Position numbers and translations under genes: made by a program
DNA from: Spiroplasma endosymbiont of Crioceris asparagi
GTDB lineage: Bacteria > Bacillota_I > Bacilli_A > Mycoplasmatales > Mycoplasmataceae
Reading direction: 5' to 3'
NCBI RefSeq assembly: GCF_964020035.1
Contig: NZ_OZ026475.1
Span: forward strand, 620,001 to 684,000
DNA length: 64,000 nt
Notes under the pieces: model-generated
What the model saw: only the letters and a program-made list of their open reading frames with translations
What the model was told of the DNA's origin: nothing
Databases searched by the model: none
Shown here: in pieces, positions 20,038 through 29,612 of the stretch
Layout: every line of letters begins with the position of its first letter
How positions within the stretch are numbered: position 1 is the first letter of the stretch

Positions 20038-22714
20038 ACAATATTTTTCCTTGCGCTAATTTTTCATTACCGCCACCTTTTAATTTATATTTAGTTTCAT
20101 TTCTAAATAACTCAATCGCGCTATATTTATTTTGTAAATCTTTTCCAACAGAGAAAACAACAATTTTAGTTTCTAAATTAAATCCTTTAAAAATTAAATT
20201 AGGAAATTTATTTTGTAAGACATCTGATAGTTTTTTAAATCCATTTATATCTAAGTCAGTTGTAATAATTTCAAGTTCTTTATGATCACCCATATCTTTA
20301 GGAACTTCATTATAATATTTACGAACATTATTTTCTAGCAATTGATTTTCAATTTGTTTTGAAAACAATTTAAATTTGTTTTTAAAATCATTAACTATTT
20401 TTTTTAATTTGAATAAATTTTCTTGGCTAACTTCTAATGAATTTAATTCTTTAATATATTTATCTAATTCTTTATCTTTTTGTATTTTTGAAAAATTATT
20501 TAAATATTTGTTCATAACTGAACTTATTTCATTTTTTTGTTTTTCAAATTGCTCGTTTAAATAATTATTAATTGTCTTCAATGAAGTTAACGCATGAAAA
20601 CGATAAACTCCACTTCCTTTAGATTCGACATTGGTTATAAATATATCTTCAATGTCTGCTAAATTGTCAACGTGTGTTCCCCCACATAACTCTGATGAAT
20701 AATCACCAAACTTTACTACCCTAACAGTTGAATCATATTTTTCTGTAAAAAATGCAAGTGCCTGATATTTATTAACTGCTTCTTTTATTGAGGTGTAATA
20801 AACTTCGCGTTTATATTTTTTTGCAATTGCATTTTTAGCAGATAATAAAATTTTTGTTAATTCTGCTTCAGTTGGTTGTCTATTAAAAGTTATATCAATT
20901 CTTAAACCATGATCATCGTTATAACTTCCTGTTTGCATCGCATTTTGTCCAAGCACTTCTCTAATTGCTGCATGCAGTATATGTGTACCTGAGTGATTCT
21001 TAGCTGTATGTAATCTTTTGTCCTCATTAACTAGTGTTGAAATGACATCATCAACTTTAATATCAGCATTAAGTTTAACTGTATGAATACTTTGACCATT
21101 GGGACCCGATTGAACATCGCATACTTCATGTTTAATATTATTTGCATCAATTAAATATCCGTTGTCGGCTGCTTGTCCACCTTTTTCTGCATAAAATGGC
21201 GTTTTATCTAAAATAATATTTACAACGTCATTAGCTTTAGCTATATTTAATTTTTCATCATCTTTAAACATAAATGAAACTTTAGAATCATTTGTTGTTA
21301 ATGTTTCATAACCGACAAATTTTGAAACAACATCTAAAGAGGTTAAAATACTTGATTGTTTATTTCAAGCTTTTTTAACGTTAGAAAAAGCACGTGAATT
21401 TTGTTTTGCTTCCTCTAATAAGTTTTTAAATCCTTTTAAATCAATTTTAATATTATTTTGTTCTGAAATTTCTTTTGTAAGTTCAATAGGAAATCCATAT
21501 GATTCAAATAATAGCATGGCATTTTTTGCGCTAATTTCTTTTTCAGTTTTTATTAACTCATTAATTATTTCAATACCCTTAGTAACTGTTTTAAAGAATT
21601 TCTCTTCTTCTTCTTTGATTGTTGATTTAATAATTTCACTTTGTTTTTCTAAGTTTGTATAAAATGATTTCATTATGTTGATTACAACGTCGACTAGTTT
21701 ATATAAAAATATTTCATTTATTTTTAATGATTTTGCATAAATACAAGAACGTCTAATTAATCTTCTTATTACATATCCTCTATCTTTATTTGAAGGAAAT
21801 ACACCATCTGCAATTGCAAAAGCACTTGCTCTTACATGATCTGCAATAACTTTGAATGCAGTATTTATTTTTGACTCTTCTTCATTCAATAATAAATAAT
21901 TTTTAATAGTGTATTTTTCTTTTGTATATTTTTCAATCTCTCTAATTATTGGTAAAAATAAATCAGTTTCAAAATTGGTTGGTGCATTTTGAAAGATTGA
22001 AGCTAGTCTTTCTAATCCAGCACCAGTATCTATATTTTTTCTTGGTAATTCAGTGTAATTATTTTTTCCATCATTGTTAAAAGTTGAAAAAACAATATTT
22101 CAAATTTCAATATATCTATCGTTTTCAATGTCATCACTTAATAAACGTGTGCCAATTTTTTTTAGATCTCACTCTTCACCACGATCATAAAAAATTTCTG
22201 TGTTTGGTCCACATGGTCCTTGCCCAACATCTCAAAAATTTGTTTCTCTAGAGCATTTAAAAATATGATCTTTTTCAACACCCATGTCTTTTGTTCAAAT
22301 ATCATATGCATCATTATCTTTTTCATAAACTGTGATGTACAATTTATTTTTATTTAAACCAAATCATTGTTCACTTGTTAATAATTCTCATGCAAATGTA
22401 ATTGCTTCTTTTTTAAAATAATCCCCGATTGAAAAATTACCAAGCATTTCAAATAGTGTGTGGTGTCTAGCAGTAACCCCAACATTTTCAATGTCATTTG
22501 TTCTAATTGCTTTTTGAGCATTTGTCAATCTTTTTGAAGGCGGATTTAATCGACCGTCAAAGTATGGTTTTAATGTCGCAACACCAGAATTAATTCACAA
22601 TAAACTTGGATCATTTATCGGTACTAAACTTACAGGATCTAAAAAATGATGTTTTTTAGAAATAAAAAAATCAAGTCACATTTTTCTAATTTCATTAGTT
22701 GATAATTTTTTCAT
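20036..22714 (-). CDS. alaS: Alanyl-tRNA synthetase
   Basis: Charges tRNA-Ala and edits Ser/Gly mischarging. The 892-aa length is normal. Landmarks in order: N-terminal [17 protein letters not shown], class II catalytic core with a [13 protein letters not shown]-like segment, the [20 protein letters not shown] motif, then the editing domain with zinc-ligand [15 protein letters not shown] and a second Cys/His pair in [10 protein letters not shown], and a C-terminal Ala-X domain ending [16 protein letters not shown]. Many TGA Trp codons. The leader upstream is only ~30 nt before a likely extended -10 (TATGCTAAAAT), so no T-box fits. Divergent from the HAD gene. Confidence 0.97.
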
Positions 22715-22766
22715 TTTTACCTCTTAAAACAATATAAATAATTTTAGCATACACACATTATTATTG

Positions 22767-22795
22767 TTGACACTAAGCAATTTTATGTTTAAATT
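22767..22795 (+). promoter_or_regulatory. Promoter of the HAD phosphatase gene
   Basis: TTGACA (22767-22772), a 17-bp spacer and TAAATT (22790-22795), followed by a GTGGAGAAG ribosome site and ATG at 22813. It is back-to-back with the weaker alaS promoter in a 98-bp divergent gap. Confidence 0.6.
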
Positions 22796-22812
22796 ATCTT
22801 TGTGGAGAAGAA

Positions 22813-23688
22813 ATGAAATTAAAGGATAAAAAATTAAAACGATTAATAATGGTTGATTTAGATGGGACTATTCTTAAATCTGGTCGTGATGAAATGCACC
22901 CCAATACTAAGAGAGTTTTAATAAATGCCAGAAAAAATGGACATGATGTTTGCATTATAACTGGAAGACCATTTAGAGCAAGTGAAAAAATATATAACGA
23001 ATTAGGATTATCAACATTGATGTGTAATTTTGATGGTGCACATATTCACCATCCAAATAGTAGTAATTTTAATCGCATAATTCTTCCTATTAGTGAAGAC
23101 ATAATTTTTCAAATATTAAATGATGATTTAATAAAAACATCCATTTCAAATTTAATTATTGAATCTTATAAAAAAACAATGATTATGAAACATCAAAAAG
23201 ATCTAATGGATTTTTTCCATATTTCTCTTAATGAAAAAGAATGTGTTGTGGCAAACCCATATGATGAGTGAATTGGTCCATCAACAAACATTGTTCTATT
23301 TTTACATGATGAAAAAGATAGAGATATAGTTTTAAATCGATTAAAGCACTATGAAAACTCAATAAAAGTTTCTGTTGGAAATGTTTATGGGGCGGAAGGA
23401 AATGAGCACGCAACAAGAAGCATGATCACTTTAACAAATAAATTAATTGATAAGGGAATTGCTACTAAAATTATTGCGCAATTTTATAATAAAGATATTC
23501 GTGAAGTTATTGCCTTTGGTGATCAAATGAATGACTATGAGATGATTCAAACCGTTGGTTATGGTGTTGTAATGAAAAATGGTAATTTTGAACTTAAAAA
23601 AGTTGGAGGAACAATTACAGAGTTAACCAATGATGAAGGTGGTGTGGGACACACACTTGAAAAGCTTCTTAAAGGCGAAGAATTATAA
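22813..23688 (+). CDS. HAD-superfamily (Cof-type) phosphatase
   Basis: Predicted sugar-phosphate or nucleotide phosphatase of the Cof/IIB group. The 291-aa product has motif I MVDLDGTIL (catalytic Asp pair near residues 14-16), motif II ITGRPFR, a C2-type cap in the middle and motifs III/IV GIATKII and IAFGDQMNDYEMI. The C-terminal VMKNGNFELKKVGGTIT is typical. One TGA Trp in PYDEWIG. Substrate cannot be inferred; mollicutes usually carry several paralogues. One of only two plus-strand genes here. Confidence 0.9.
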
Positions 23689-23718
23689 AAAAAATAATGG
23701 ATTGCCATTATTTTTTTT
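23687..23718. terminator. Bidirectional terminator between HAD gene and pepA
   Basis: Stem AAATAATGG / CCATTATTT with loop ATTG, A-rich on the left and T-rich on the right, placed between two convergent genes. It can serve the plus-strand HAD gene and, in reverse, the minus-strand aminopeptidase gene. Confidence 0.8.
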
Positions 23719-23721
23719 ATT

Positions 23722-25065
23722 TTATTTATTTGCCAATTCAAACATTGTTTTCAACATTGGGGCATTCCCTCTTCCGTTTTTATCAGCGGTTGAAGCAATG
23801 TCTAAATGAATATATGGTTTTCCTTCTGCAAACACATTTAAAAATGCTGCAGCAGTTGATGATCCAGCTTGTCTTCCTGGCTCAGAATTATTCATATCTG
23901 CAATTGGAGATGCATTTTTCATTGCTTCTAAATGATCTTCGATTACTGGCATTCTTCAAATTGGTTCACCAGATTTTTTAGCAGCTAATTCAAATTCTTT
24001 GTGAAATGAATCATTTGTTGAAAATGTTCCAGTAAATCATGCACCTAATGCAATATCTATAGCACCAGTTAATGTTGAAGCTTCTACGATTTTGTCTGCG
24101 TTTGCTTTTCTAACTGCATAGCAGATTCCATCTGCCAATACTAATCTACCTTCTGCATCAGTATTTCCAATTTCAACTGTAGTTCCATTCATTGAAGTCA
24201 ATACAGATTCAGTTAAAGTTGCTTTACCACCAATTCTATTATCAGTTAACATTGCAATTGAAATAACATTACATTTTGCTTTTGCTTTTGCAAGTGCCAT
24301 CACAGCTGATGAACAAATTGCTGCTCCTGACATATCAAATTTCATATCTTTTAAGAAGTTTGAAGGTTTTAAATTATATCCTCCAGAGTCAAAAGTTATT
24401 CCTTTACCAACAAAGGCAATTTTTTCGGCATTTTTGTCACCAACATATTCACACACAACAACTCTTGGTTCTACGTGACTACCAGCATTAACACCTAATA
24501 ATAATCCCATTTTCATTTCTTCAATTTGTTTTTTATTATAAACTGTAACTTTAACACCAGATATTCCTTTAGCTTTTTCAACAATTTTTTCGGCAATATC
24601 AATTGTTGTTCCTAAGTTCGGTGGTAAATCTTGTAGATCTCTTGCAAAGTTTACTAACTCTGATTTAATTTGTGCTTTTTCAAATAAGTCATCATACCCT
24701 TTGTCAAAAATAAAGTTTATTGTTTTGGATTCACTACTTTTTCCTGTTTTATAAGAAATTTGTTTGTGATTTGCAAAAAATGTTCATTCTACTATTAATT
24801 GAAAAATTTGTTCTTTATCATTATAAAAATTTAAAAATGATTCTATTTCAAAATTTACATCATATTTTAAACCTTTTACTAAATTTTTAATAACTTTTTC
24901 CAAAGCCCTTTTACATTGTTTTTCTTTATTAAGACAAACATAAATTGTTTTGTCTTCTGAAACAAAAGTAACAGCACCAAAATCTTTTGCAACGAATTCA
25001 TTTTGAAAATCTTTGTCAATTGCTTTAATGCTTAATTTCATTTCTTTACTATTTTTTGTTATCAT
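23722..25065 (-). CDS. pepA: Leucyl aminopeptidase (M17 family)
   Basis: Cytosolic dinuclear-zinc aminopeptidase that recycles amino acids from peptides. The 447-aa product has an N-terminal non-catalytic domain and the M17 catalytic domain: FVGKGITFDSGGYNLKPS (metal-binding Lys/Asp), MKFDMSGAA and the signature NTDAEGRLVLAD. LKLSIKAIDKD-like start follows AGGTG at a suitable distance. Several TGA Trp codons. Transcribed away from coaX; shares a 3' terminator zone with the HAD gene. Confidence 0.95.
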
Positions 25066-25143
25066 TTTTCACCTCGTATATAAATAATTATAATCTAAAT
25101 ATAATTTTTATTTTTAAACAAACAAAAAAAGCAATAATAGTAT

Positions 25144-25174
25144 TTGAATAAAATATATGTATTTAAATTATAAT
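25144..25174 (+). promoter_or_regulatory. Possible coaX promoter
   Basis: TATAAT at 25169-25174 preceded at 19 bp by TTGAAT (25144-25149); the spacing is long. AAGGAAACGTAAGG and ATG follow. The sequence is so AT-rich that chance matches are common. Confidence 0.4.
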
Positions 25175-25194
25175 AATAAAAAGGAAACGTAAGG

Positions 25195-25866
25195 ATGATT
25201 GCTTTAATTGATATTGGTAATACTAAAATTAAAATTAAAACTTATGAAAATAATACTTTTAAAAATAGTTATGATTTTTTAACAGATGACATTTTGACTG
25301 AAAAAGATAAATTTGAAATTATTGATAAAATAGATTTGGTTTTATATAGTTCAGTTGTTAGTGAAGTGGACAACATTATAAAAAAATATTTTAAAGTTAA
25401 GTGTATTGAAGTTAAAGAAAATAAATTAAAGCAAACATTTTTTTATGAAAATATCAAGAACATAGGTTCTGATATTATTGCAAATTTTTATGGCTCTCTT
25501 AATTACAAATTAAAACATTGATTAATTATTTCTTTAGGAACAGCAACAACAATTAGCGTGATAAAAAATAATAAATTGGTTGATTGTGTTATTCAACCTG
25601 GACTCTTAACTTCTCTTGAGGGTTTGGCGATAAAGGTTAAAGGGTTTAAAATTAATACAAATTTAAATAATTGTAACGAAATAACAAAAAATTTAATAAT
25701 TGGTCATAAACATATGATCAATGGTTTTATAAAAGATTTTAATTGCAACAATATAATTATGACTGGTGGTTATTTAAAATATTTTAAAAATGAGTTTAAT
25801 TTTGAAAATGTAATAAAAGATGAATTATTAACTTTTAAAGGAATAATAAAAATAAATGAAATTTAA
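25195..25866 (+). CDS. coaX: Type III pantothenate kinase
   Basis: First step of coenzyme A synthesis: phosphorylation of pantothenate, using an ASKHA-fold kinase. The 223-aa product has the phosphate-1 motif LIDIGNTKIK at the start, GSDIIANFYGS where most CoaX proteins have GxDR, then LIISLGTATTISV and QPGLLTSLEGLA, and near the end IIMTGGYLKYF. It is read only with TGA as Trp before LIISLG. The lost Arg in the GxDR motif is unusual. Its stop overlaps the 3' end of the convergent S-component gene by 4 bp with no terminator between. Confidence 0.88.
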
Positions 25867-26525
25867 GCTCATTTATTTTTTTTATTTTTAATTGGTTTGT
25901 AGATTCAAAAATCAATTTCATTAGTTAATAAAAAACTTTTAAAAAACTTAATTGTGGTTATTAGTAGTGAATTATAAATAAATAAAGATACTGGTAATTT
26001 TGCTAACTTAATTGCTAAATCAACATATACTAATTCAGTTAAACCCATTGAATAAATTCAAATTGGATTTAATATAAGTGATTGAATACAAAATATTAAA
26101 GAATACAATAATATAATTTTTAAAGTTAAAAAATGCTTAATTCCCATATATTTTATAAGTGCCCCTGTGAAACCTACCAAAACAATATTTAGTAAAAATC
26201 CCGCATGATAAACACCTCCACCAATGTTAATTAAATCTCCTATTGTGTCTGTTGCAATTGAAGACAATACTCCCAATATTGGACCAAAGTAAAATCCAAT
26301 TAAAAACATTAATCATTGTCCTAATGATAGATGAATATTAACACTAAAAATTGAAACATTATAACCTAAAAGATTTGTAAGAATTACTGATAATGCGCAT
26401 ATAACACTTACCATTGTTATATGTAATGTTTTAACTTTAAATTTAAAACCTTCCATAGCAAAAGCAGTAATTAACAATGCAATTACTAACAATCCTGCAA
26501 TTATATTTGTATAAATAAATAGCAT
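25863..26525 (-). CDS. ECF transporter S component (FolT-like)
   Basis: Membrane-embedded substrate-binding subunit for the shared EcfA1A2T module. The 220-aa product has about six helices; HITMVSVICALSVILTNLLG, then WLMFLIGFYFGPILGVLSSI, followed by ATDTIGDLINIGGGVYHAGF resemble the folate-type S components, which have an acidic-Gly and P/YxxGF loop there. Substrate (folate, pantothenate or other) is not certain; neighbouring coaX makes pantothenate worth considering, but the sequence resemblance is to FolT. Ends convergently over coaX. Confidence 0.72.
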
Positions 26526-26565
26526 TTTAATTACCTCATATGATTATTGTAATTTAAAAAAAGAT

Positions 26566-26594
26566 AATAAAAAAAAATAGTCGAAACTATTTTT
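26566..26594 (-). terminator. Terminator of the purine permease gene
   Basis: On the minus strand AAAATAGT-TTCG-ACTATTTT with a stable UUCG-type loop followed by seven or more T residues, 6 bp after the permease stop codon. Confidence 0.88.
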
Positions 26595-26599
26595 ATTTA

Positions 26600-28108
26600 T
26601 TATTGAATTGTTGAAAGTCCGATAAAGTAAAGCAAGAAGATTAAACATAAAAGATACATAAATTTATTAATCTCTTTTATTTTTCCGGTAACGATCATTA
26701 TAAATACATAAATCATAATTGACATGGCTACACCATTGGCAATATTATATGTTGCTAGCATGAATATTATTGAAAATAATGCTGAAATTCCAAACTCTGG
26801 TTTTTTTCACTCAATAGAATCAATTTCGCTTATCATCATCATTCCCACAAATATACATGCAGCACTAGTTACACATTGTGGGATTGCTTGAAATATTGGA
26901 CCAACCACCACTGCTAATAAGAATAATAATCCTGTTATTAAAGAAGCAAATCCACTTCTTGCGCCTTGTTGAACACCTGTGTTTGATTCAATAAATGCTC
27001 CCATTGGTGAAGTACATAATGCTGAACCAATAACTGTTGCTGCTGAATCTACAACTAAAGCTTTTTGAGGTATTGTCAATTCTGTGTTTTTAGTTTTATT
27101 TACTTGCACTGTTACAGCTGTTAATGTTCCAGTCGCATCAAAAAAGTTTAAGAAAAAGATAATAAAGATTGAAACATACATTGTTGGTGATTTTCATATT
27201 TTTGAATTACCAAATTCTGAAAACGTATTTTTCATGTTATCTTTAAAACCAACAAACATATCAGAATAGTGCTTGAATGAATCTTTGATATTATCAAATT
27301 TTGAATTAAATAATGCTGAAGTATTTTGGTTAATTATGTTTGAATCTTTTGAAACAACATTTGCGACAATAATAGAAATTATAAATCCAATTATGATTGC
27401 AATGATAACTGCACCTGAAACTTTTTTGTAATTTAAAAATATCATAATTCCTAAAGTTAACATTCCAATTAAGATCATTGGATAATTAGTTTTTAGTCTT
27501 GATAAATCTGAATTAGGTAAACCACCATTCATTTTAAATCAACCCATGTCTGCAAAACCAATATATGCAATAAATAATCCGATTGAAACACCCATTATTA
27601 TTATTAATGATTTTGGTAAAGCTTGAATAATATAATATCTCAGAGGCGTTATAGAAAATATTAAAAATACAAAAGATGAAATCATAACAGCTATAAGTGC
27701 ACCCTCATAACCTAATCATTCATTATGCTCGCTTACTGAATTAGCAAGAGTATATGTGAAAAACACATTTAACCCCATGCTTGTTGATACAGCAACTGGG
27801 ACGTTTGCAAATAATCCCATAATCATAGTTGCTAAGAAAGTAGAAAGTGTTGTTGCTAAGAAAACTCCTTTTAAACTTATTGTTGTTGCTCCAATATTCA
27901 TGGGAGCAATTTTTGAGTTGATTGATGCAGCACTACCTAATAATGCTGGGTTAACAGTTAAGATGTAAACCATTGCTAAGAATGTTGATACTCCACCAAT
28001 AATTTCTTTCTTAAAAGTGGTTTGTAATTTATCAAATTGAAAATATTTTTCAATTTTCATAACAGCTTTGAATTTGCTAAATCTAAAATTTATTGGATCA
28101 TGATCCAT
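26600..28108 (-). CDS. Purine base permease (AzgA/PbuG/PbuO family)
   Basis: Predicted proton-coupled importer of adenine, guanine or hypoxanthine. The 502-aa product has about 12-13 helices. Family hallmarks are EIIGGVSTFLAMVYILTVNP, ANVPVAVSTSMGLNVFFTYT (AzgA proteins have LPxxxxPGMGLNAFFAYT) and the ESNTGVQQGARSGFASLITG segment equivalent to ESxxGVxxGGRTGLTA. It belongs to COG2252 rather than to the uracil/xanthine branch. It has the GGAGGACAC ribosome site and a ~190-nt leader containing a purine riboswitch with an adenine-type specificity base, so adenine is a likely ligand. Single-gene unit with its own terminator. Confidence 0.9.
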
Positions 28109-28129
28109 GTGTCCTCCTATATTTTGTTA

Positions 28130-28181
28130 ATTATAAAATAAAAAGTGTAACTAAAGACGTACAAAAAACTTCTCTAGTTAC
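28130..28181 (-). terminator. Riboswitch-controlled terminator of the purine permease leader
   Basis: Minus-strand arms GUAACUA (28175-28181) and UAGUUAC (28147-28153), with possible inner AGA/UCU pairs, precede an ACUUUUUAUUUU run. The upstream part of the GUAACUA arm can instead pair, as UAGU-AACU, with AGUU-ACUA, which begins in the 3' strand of aptamer stem P1. That makes terminator and antiterminator mutually exclusive. Confidence 0.7.
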
Positions 28182-28198
28182 TACTTAAAAAATAGTAA

Positions 28199-28260
28199 AC
28201 TTATAATCTAACATTGGTGTTAGGTAGAGACTCCTTCCCGATATGAAGGATTATATAAGT
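28199..28260 (-). promoter_or_regulatory. Purine riboswitch, U74 (adenine-type)
   Basis: A three-way-junction purine aptamer in the leader of the purine permease. P1 ACUUAUA/UAUAAGU; J1/2 UAAU; P2 CCUUC/GAAGG with loop AUAUCGG; J2/3 AGUCUCUA; P3 CUAAC/GUUAG with loop ACCAAU; J3/1 A-U-U. The GG of L2 and CC of L3 needed for the kissing loops are kept. The specificity position (nucleotide 74 in xpt numbering; 28206 here) is U, as in adenine-sensing RNAs, rather than C. J2/3 has C at position 48. The 3' strand of P1 also feeds the antiterminator, so ligand binding should favour termination (OFF). Ligand assignment is inference. Confidence 0.9.
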
Positions 28261-28292
28261 CTTTATATATTTAGTTACATTCCTATTTTATA

Positions 28293-28322
28293 GAAAAAAA
28301 ATGGAATCTCTTCCATTTTTTT
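28293..28322 (-). terminator. Terminator of tuf
   Basis: Stem AAAATGGAA / TTCCATTTT with loop TCTC, followed by a run of T on the minus strand; located 11 bp after the tuf stop codon. It separates tuf from the riboswitch leader. Confidence 0.88.
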
Positions 28323-28333
28323 GATTAATTTAA

Positions 28334-29521
28334 TTATTTAACAATTTTAATAACTGTTCCGGCTCCAATAGTTCTTCCACCTTCACGGATTGAGAATTTT
28401 GTTCCTTGTTCAACAGCAATTGGTTTAATTAGAGAAATTGTTAATTCAACGTTATCTCCAGGCATAACCATGTCTGTACCAGCTTTTAATTTTACTTCTC
28501 CAGTAACATCAGTTGTACGGAAGTAGAATTGTGGACGGTATTTGTTAAAGAATGGTTTGTGTCTTCCACCTTCTTCTTGAGTTAGCGCATAAACTTGAAC
28601 TTCTAATTCTGTATGAGGTTTAATAGTTCCTGGTTTTGCAATAACTTGACCACGTTCGATGTCGTCTCTTTCAACTCCACGTAATAATGCTCCAACGTTA
28701 TCTCCAGCTTCAGCAAAATCTAATAATTTTCTAAACATTTCTAATCCAGTAACAACAACTGTTTTAGGTTCAGCAACTAGTCCAACAATTTCAATGTTGT
28801 CCCCAACTTTAATTTTTCCACGTTCAACTCTACCAGTTGCAACAGTTCCACGTCCTGTAATTGTAAATACGTCTTCAACAGGCATTAAGAATGTTTTATC
28901 TGTATCACGAGTTGGAGTTGGAATGTATTCATCAACAGCAGCCATTAATTCATTAACACGGTCAACCCATTTTTGTTCACCATTTAAAGCACCTAATGCA
29001 GATCCTCTAATAACTGGTGCTGAATCTCCATCAAATTCGTATTGAGTTAATAACTCTCTAACTTCCATTTCAACTAAGTCAATTAATTCTTCATCATCAA
29101 CCATGTCACATTTATTTAAAAATACAACAATAGCTGGAACTCCAACTTGTCTTGAAAGCAAGATGTGTTCTCTTGTTTGAGGCATTGGTCCATCAGTTGC
29201 AGCAACAACTAAGATTGCTCCATCCATTTGTGCAGCACCTGTAATCATGTTTTTAACGTAGTCAGCATGACCTGGACAGTCTACGTGAGCGTAGTGTCTA
29301 TTTTTTGTTTTATATTCAACGTGTGAAGTGTTAATTGTAATTCCACGTTCTCTTTCTTCTGGTGCATTATCGATATTTGCATAATCTTTAAATTCTGCTC
29401 CACCTTGCGCAGCTAACACTTTAGTGATAGCGGCTGTTAATGTAGTTTTCCCGTGGTCAACGTGTCCAATTGTTCCAATGTTAACATGGGGTAAGCTACG
29501 ATCAAATTGTTCTTTTGCCAT
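28334..29521 (-). CDS. tuf: Elongation factor Tu
   Basis: GTPase that brings aminoacyl-tRNA to the ribosome. The 395-aa product is canonical: G1 GHVDHGKTT, effector [38 protein letters not shown], and domains II/III through [14 protein letters not shown]. The single Trp (EQKWVDRV) is coded by TGG. It has its own promoter in the 91-bp gap after fusA, an AGGAG site and its own terminator. Confidence 0.99.
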   Translation of the reverse strand: MAKEQFDRSLPHVNIGTIGHVDHGKTTLTAAITKVLAAQGGAEFKDYANIDNAPEERERGITINTSHVEYKTKNRHYAHVDCPGHADYVKNMITGAAQMDGAILVVAATDGPMPQTREHILLSRQVGVPAIVVFLNKCDMVDDEELIDLVEMEVRELLTQYEFDGDSAPVIRGSALGALNGEQKWVDRVNELMAAVDEYIPTPTRDTDKTFLMPVEDVFTITGRGTVATGRVERGKIKVGDNIEIVGLVAEPKTVVVTGLEMFRKLLDFAEAGDNVGALLRGVERDDIERGQVIAKPGTIKPHTELEVQVYALTQEEGGRHKPFFNKYRPQFYFRTTDVTGEVKLKAGTDMVMPGDNVELTISLIKPIAVEQGTKFSIREGGRTIGAGTVIKIVK

Positions 29522-29564
29522 TTTAAATTTCTCCTTTTTTTGGTTTTTTAATTTAACATTTTAT

Positions 29565-29593
29565 ATTTTACTTTGTTTTATTTTAAACTACAA
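29565..29593 (-). promoter_or_regulatory. Promoter of tuf
   Basis: Minus-strand TTGTAG (29588-29593), 17-bp spacer, TAAAAT (29565-29570), about 45 bp before the tuf ATG. A 9-bp inverted repeat, AACATTTTA/TAAAATGTT, flanks it (29555-29563 and 29595-29603). Confidence 0.55.
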
Positions 29594-29612
29594 CTAAAAT
29601 GTTATTATTTTT

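Noticed and set aside
22715-22812. T-box leader before alaS
   Set aside because: Only about 30 nt separate the likely -10 region from the ATG; no T-box sequence, specifier loop or terminator is present.
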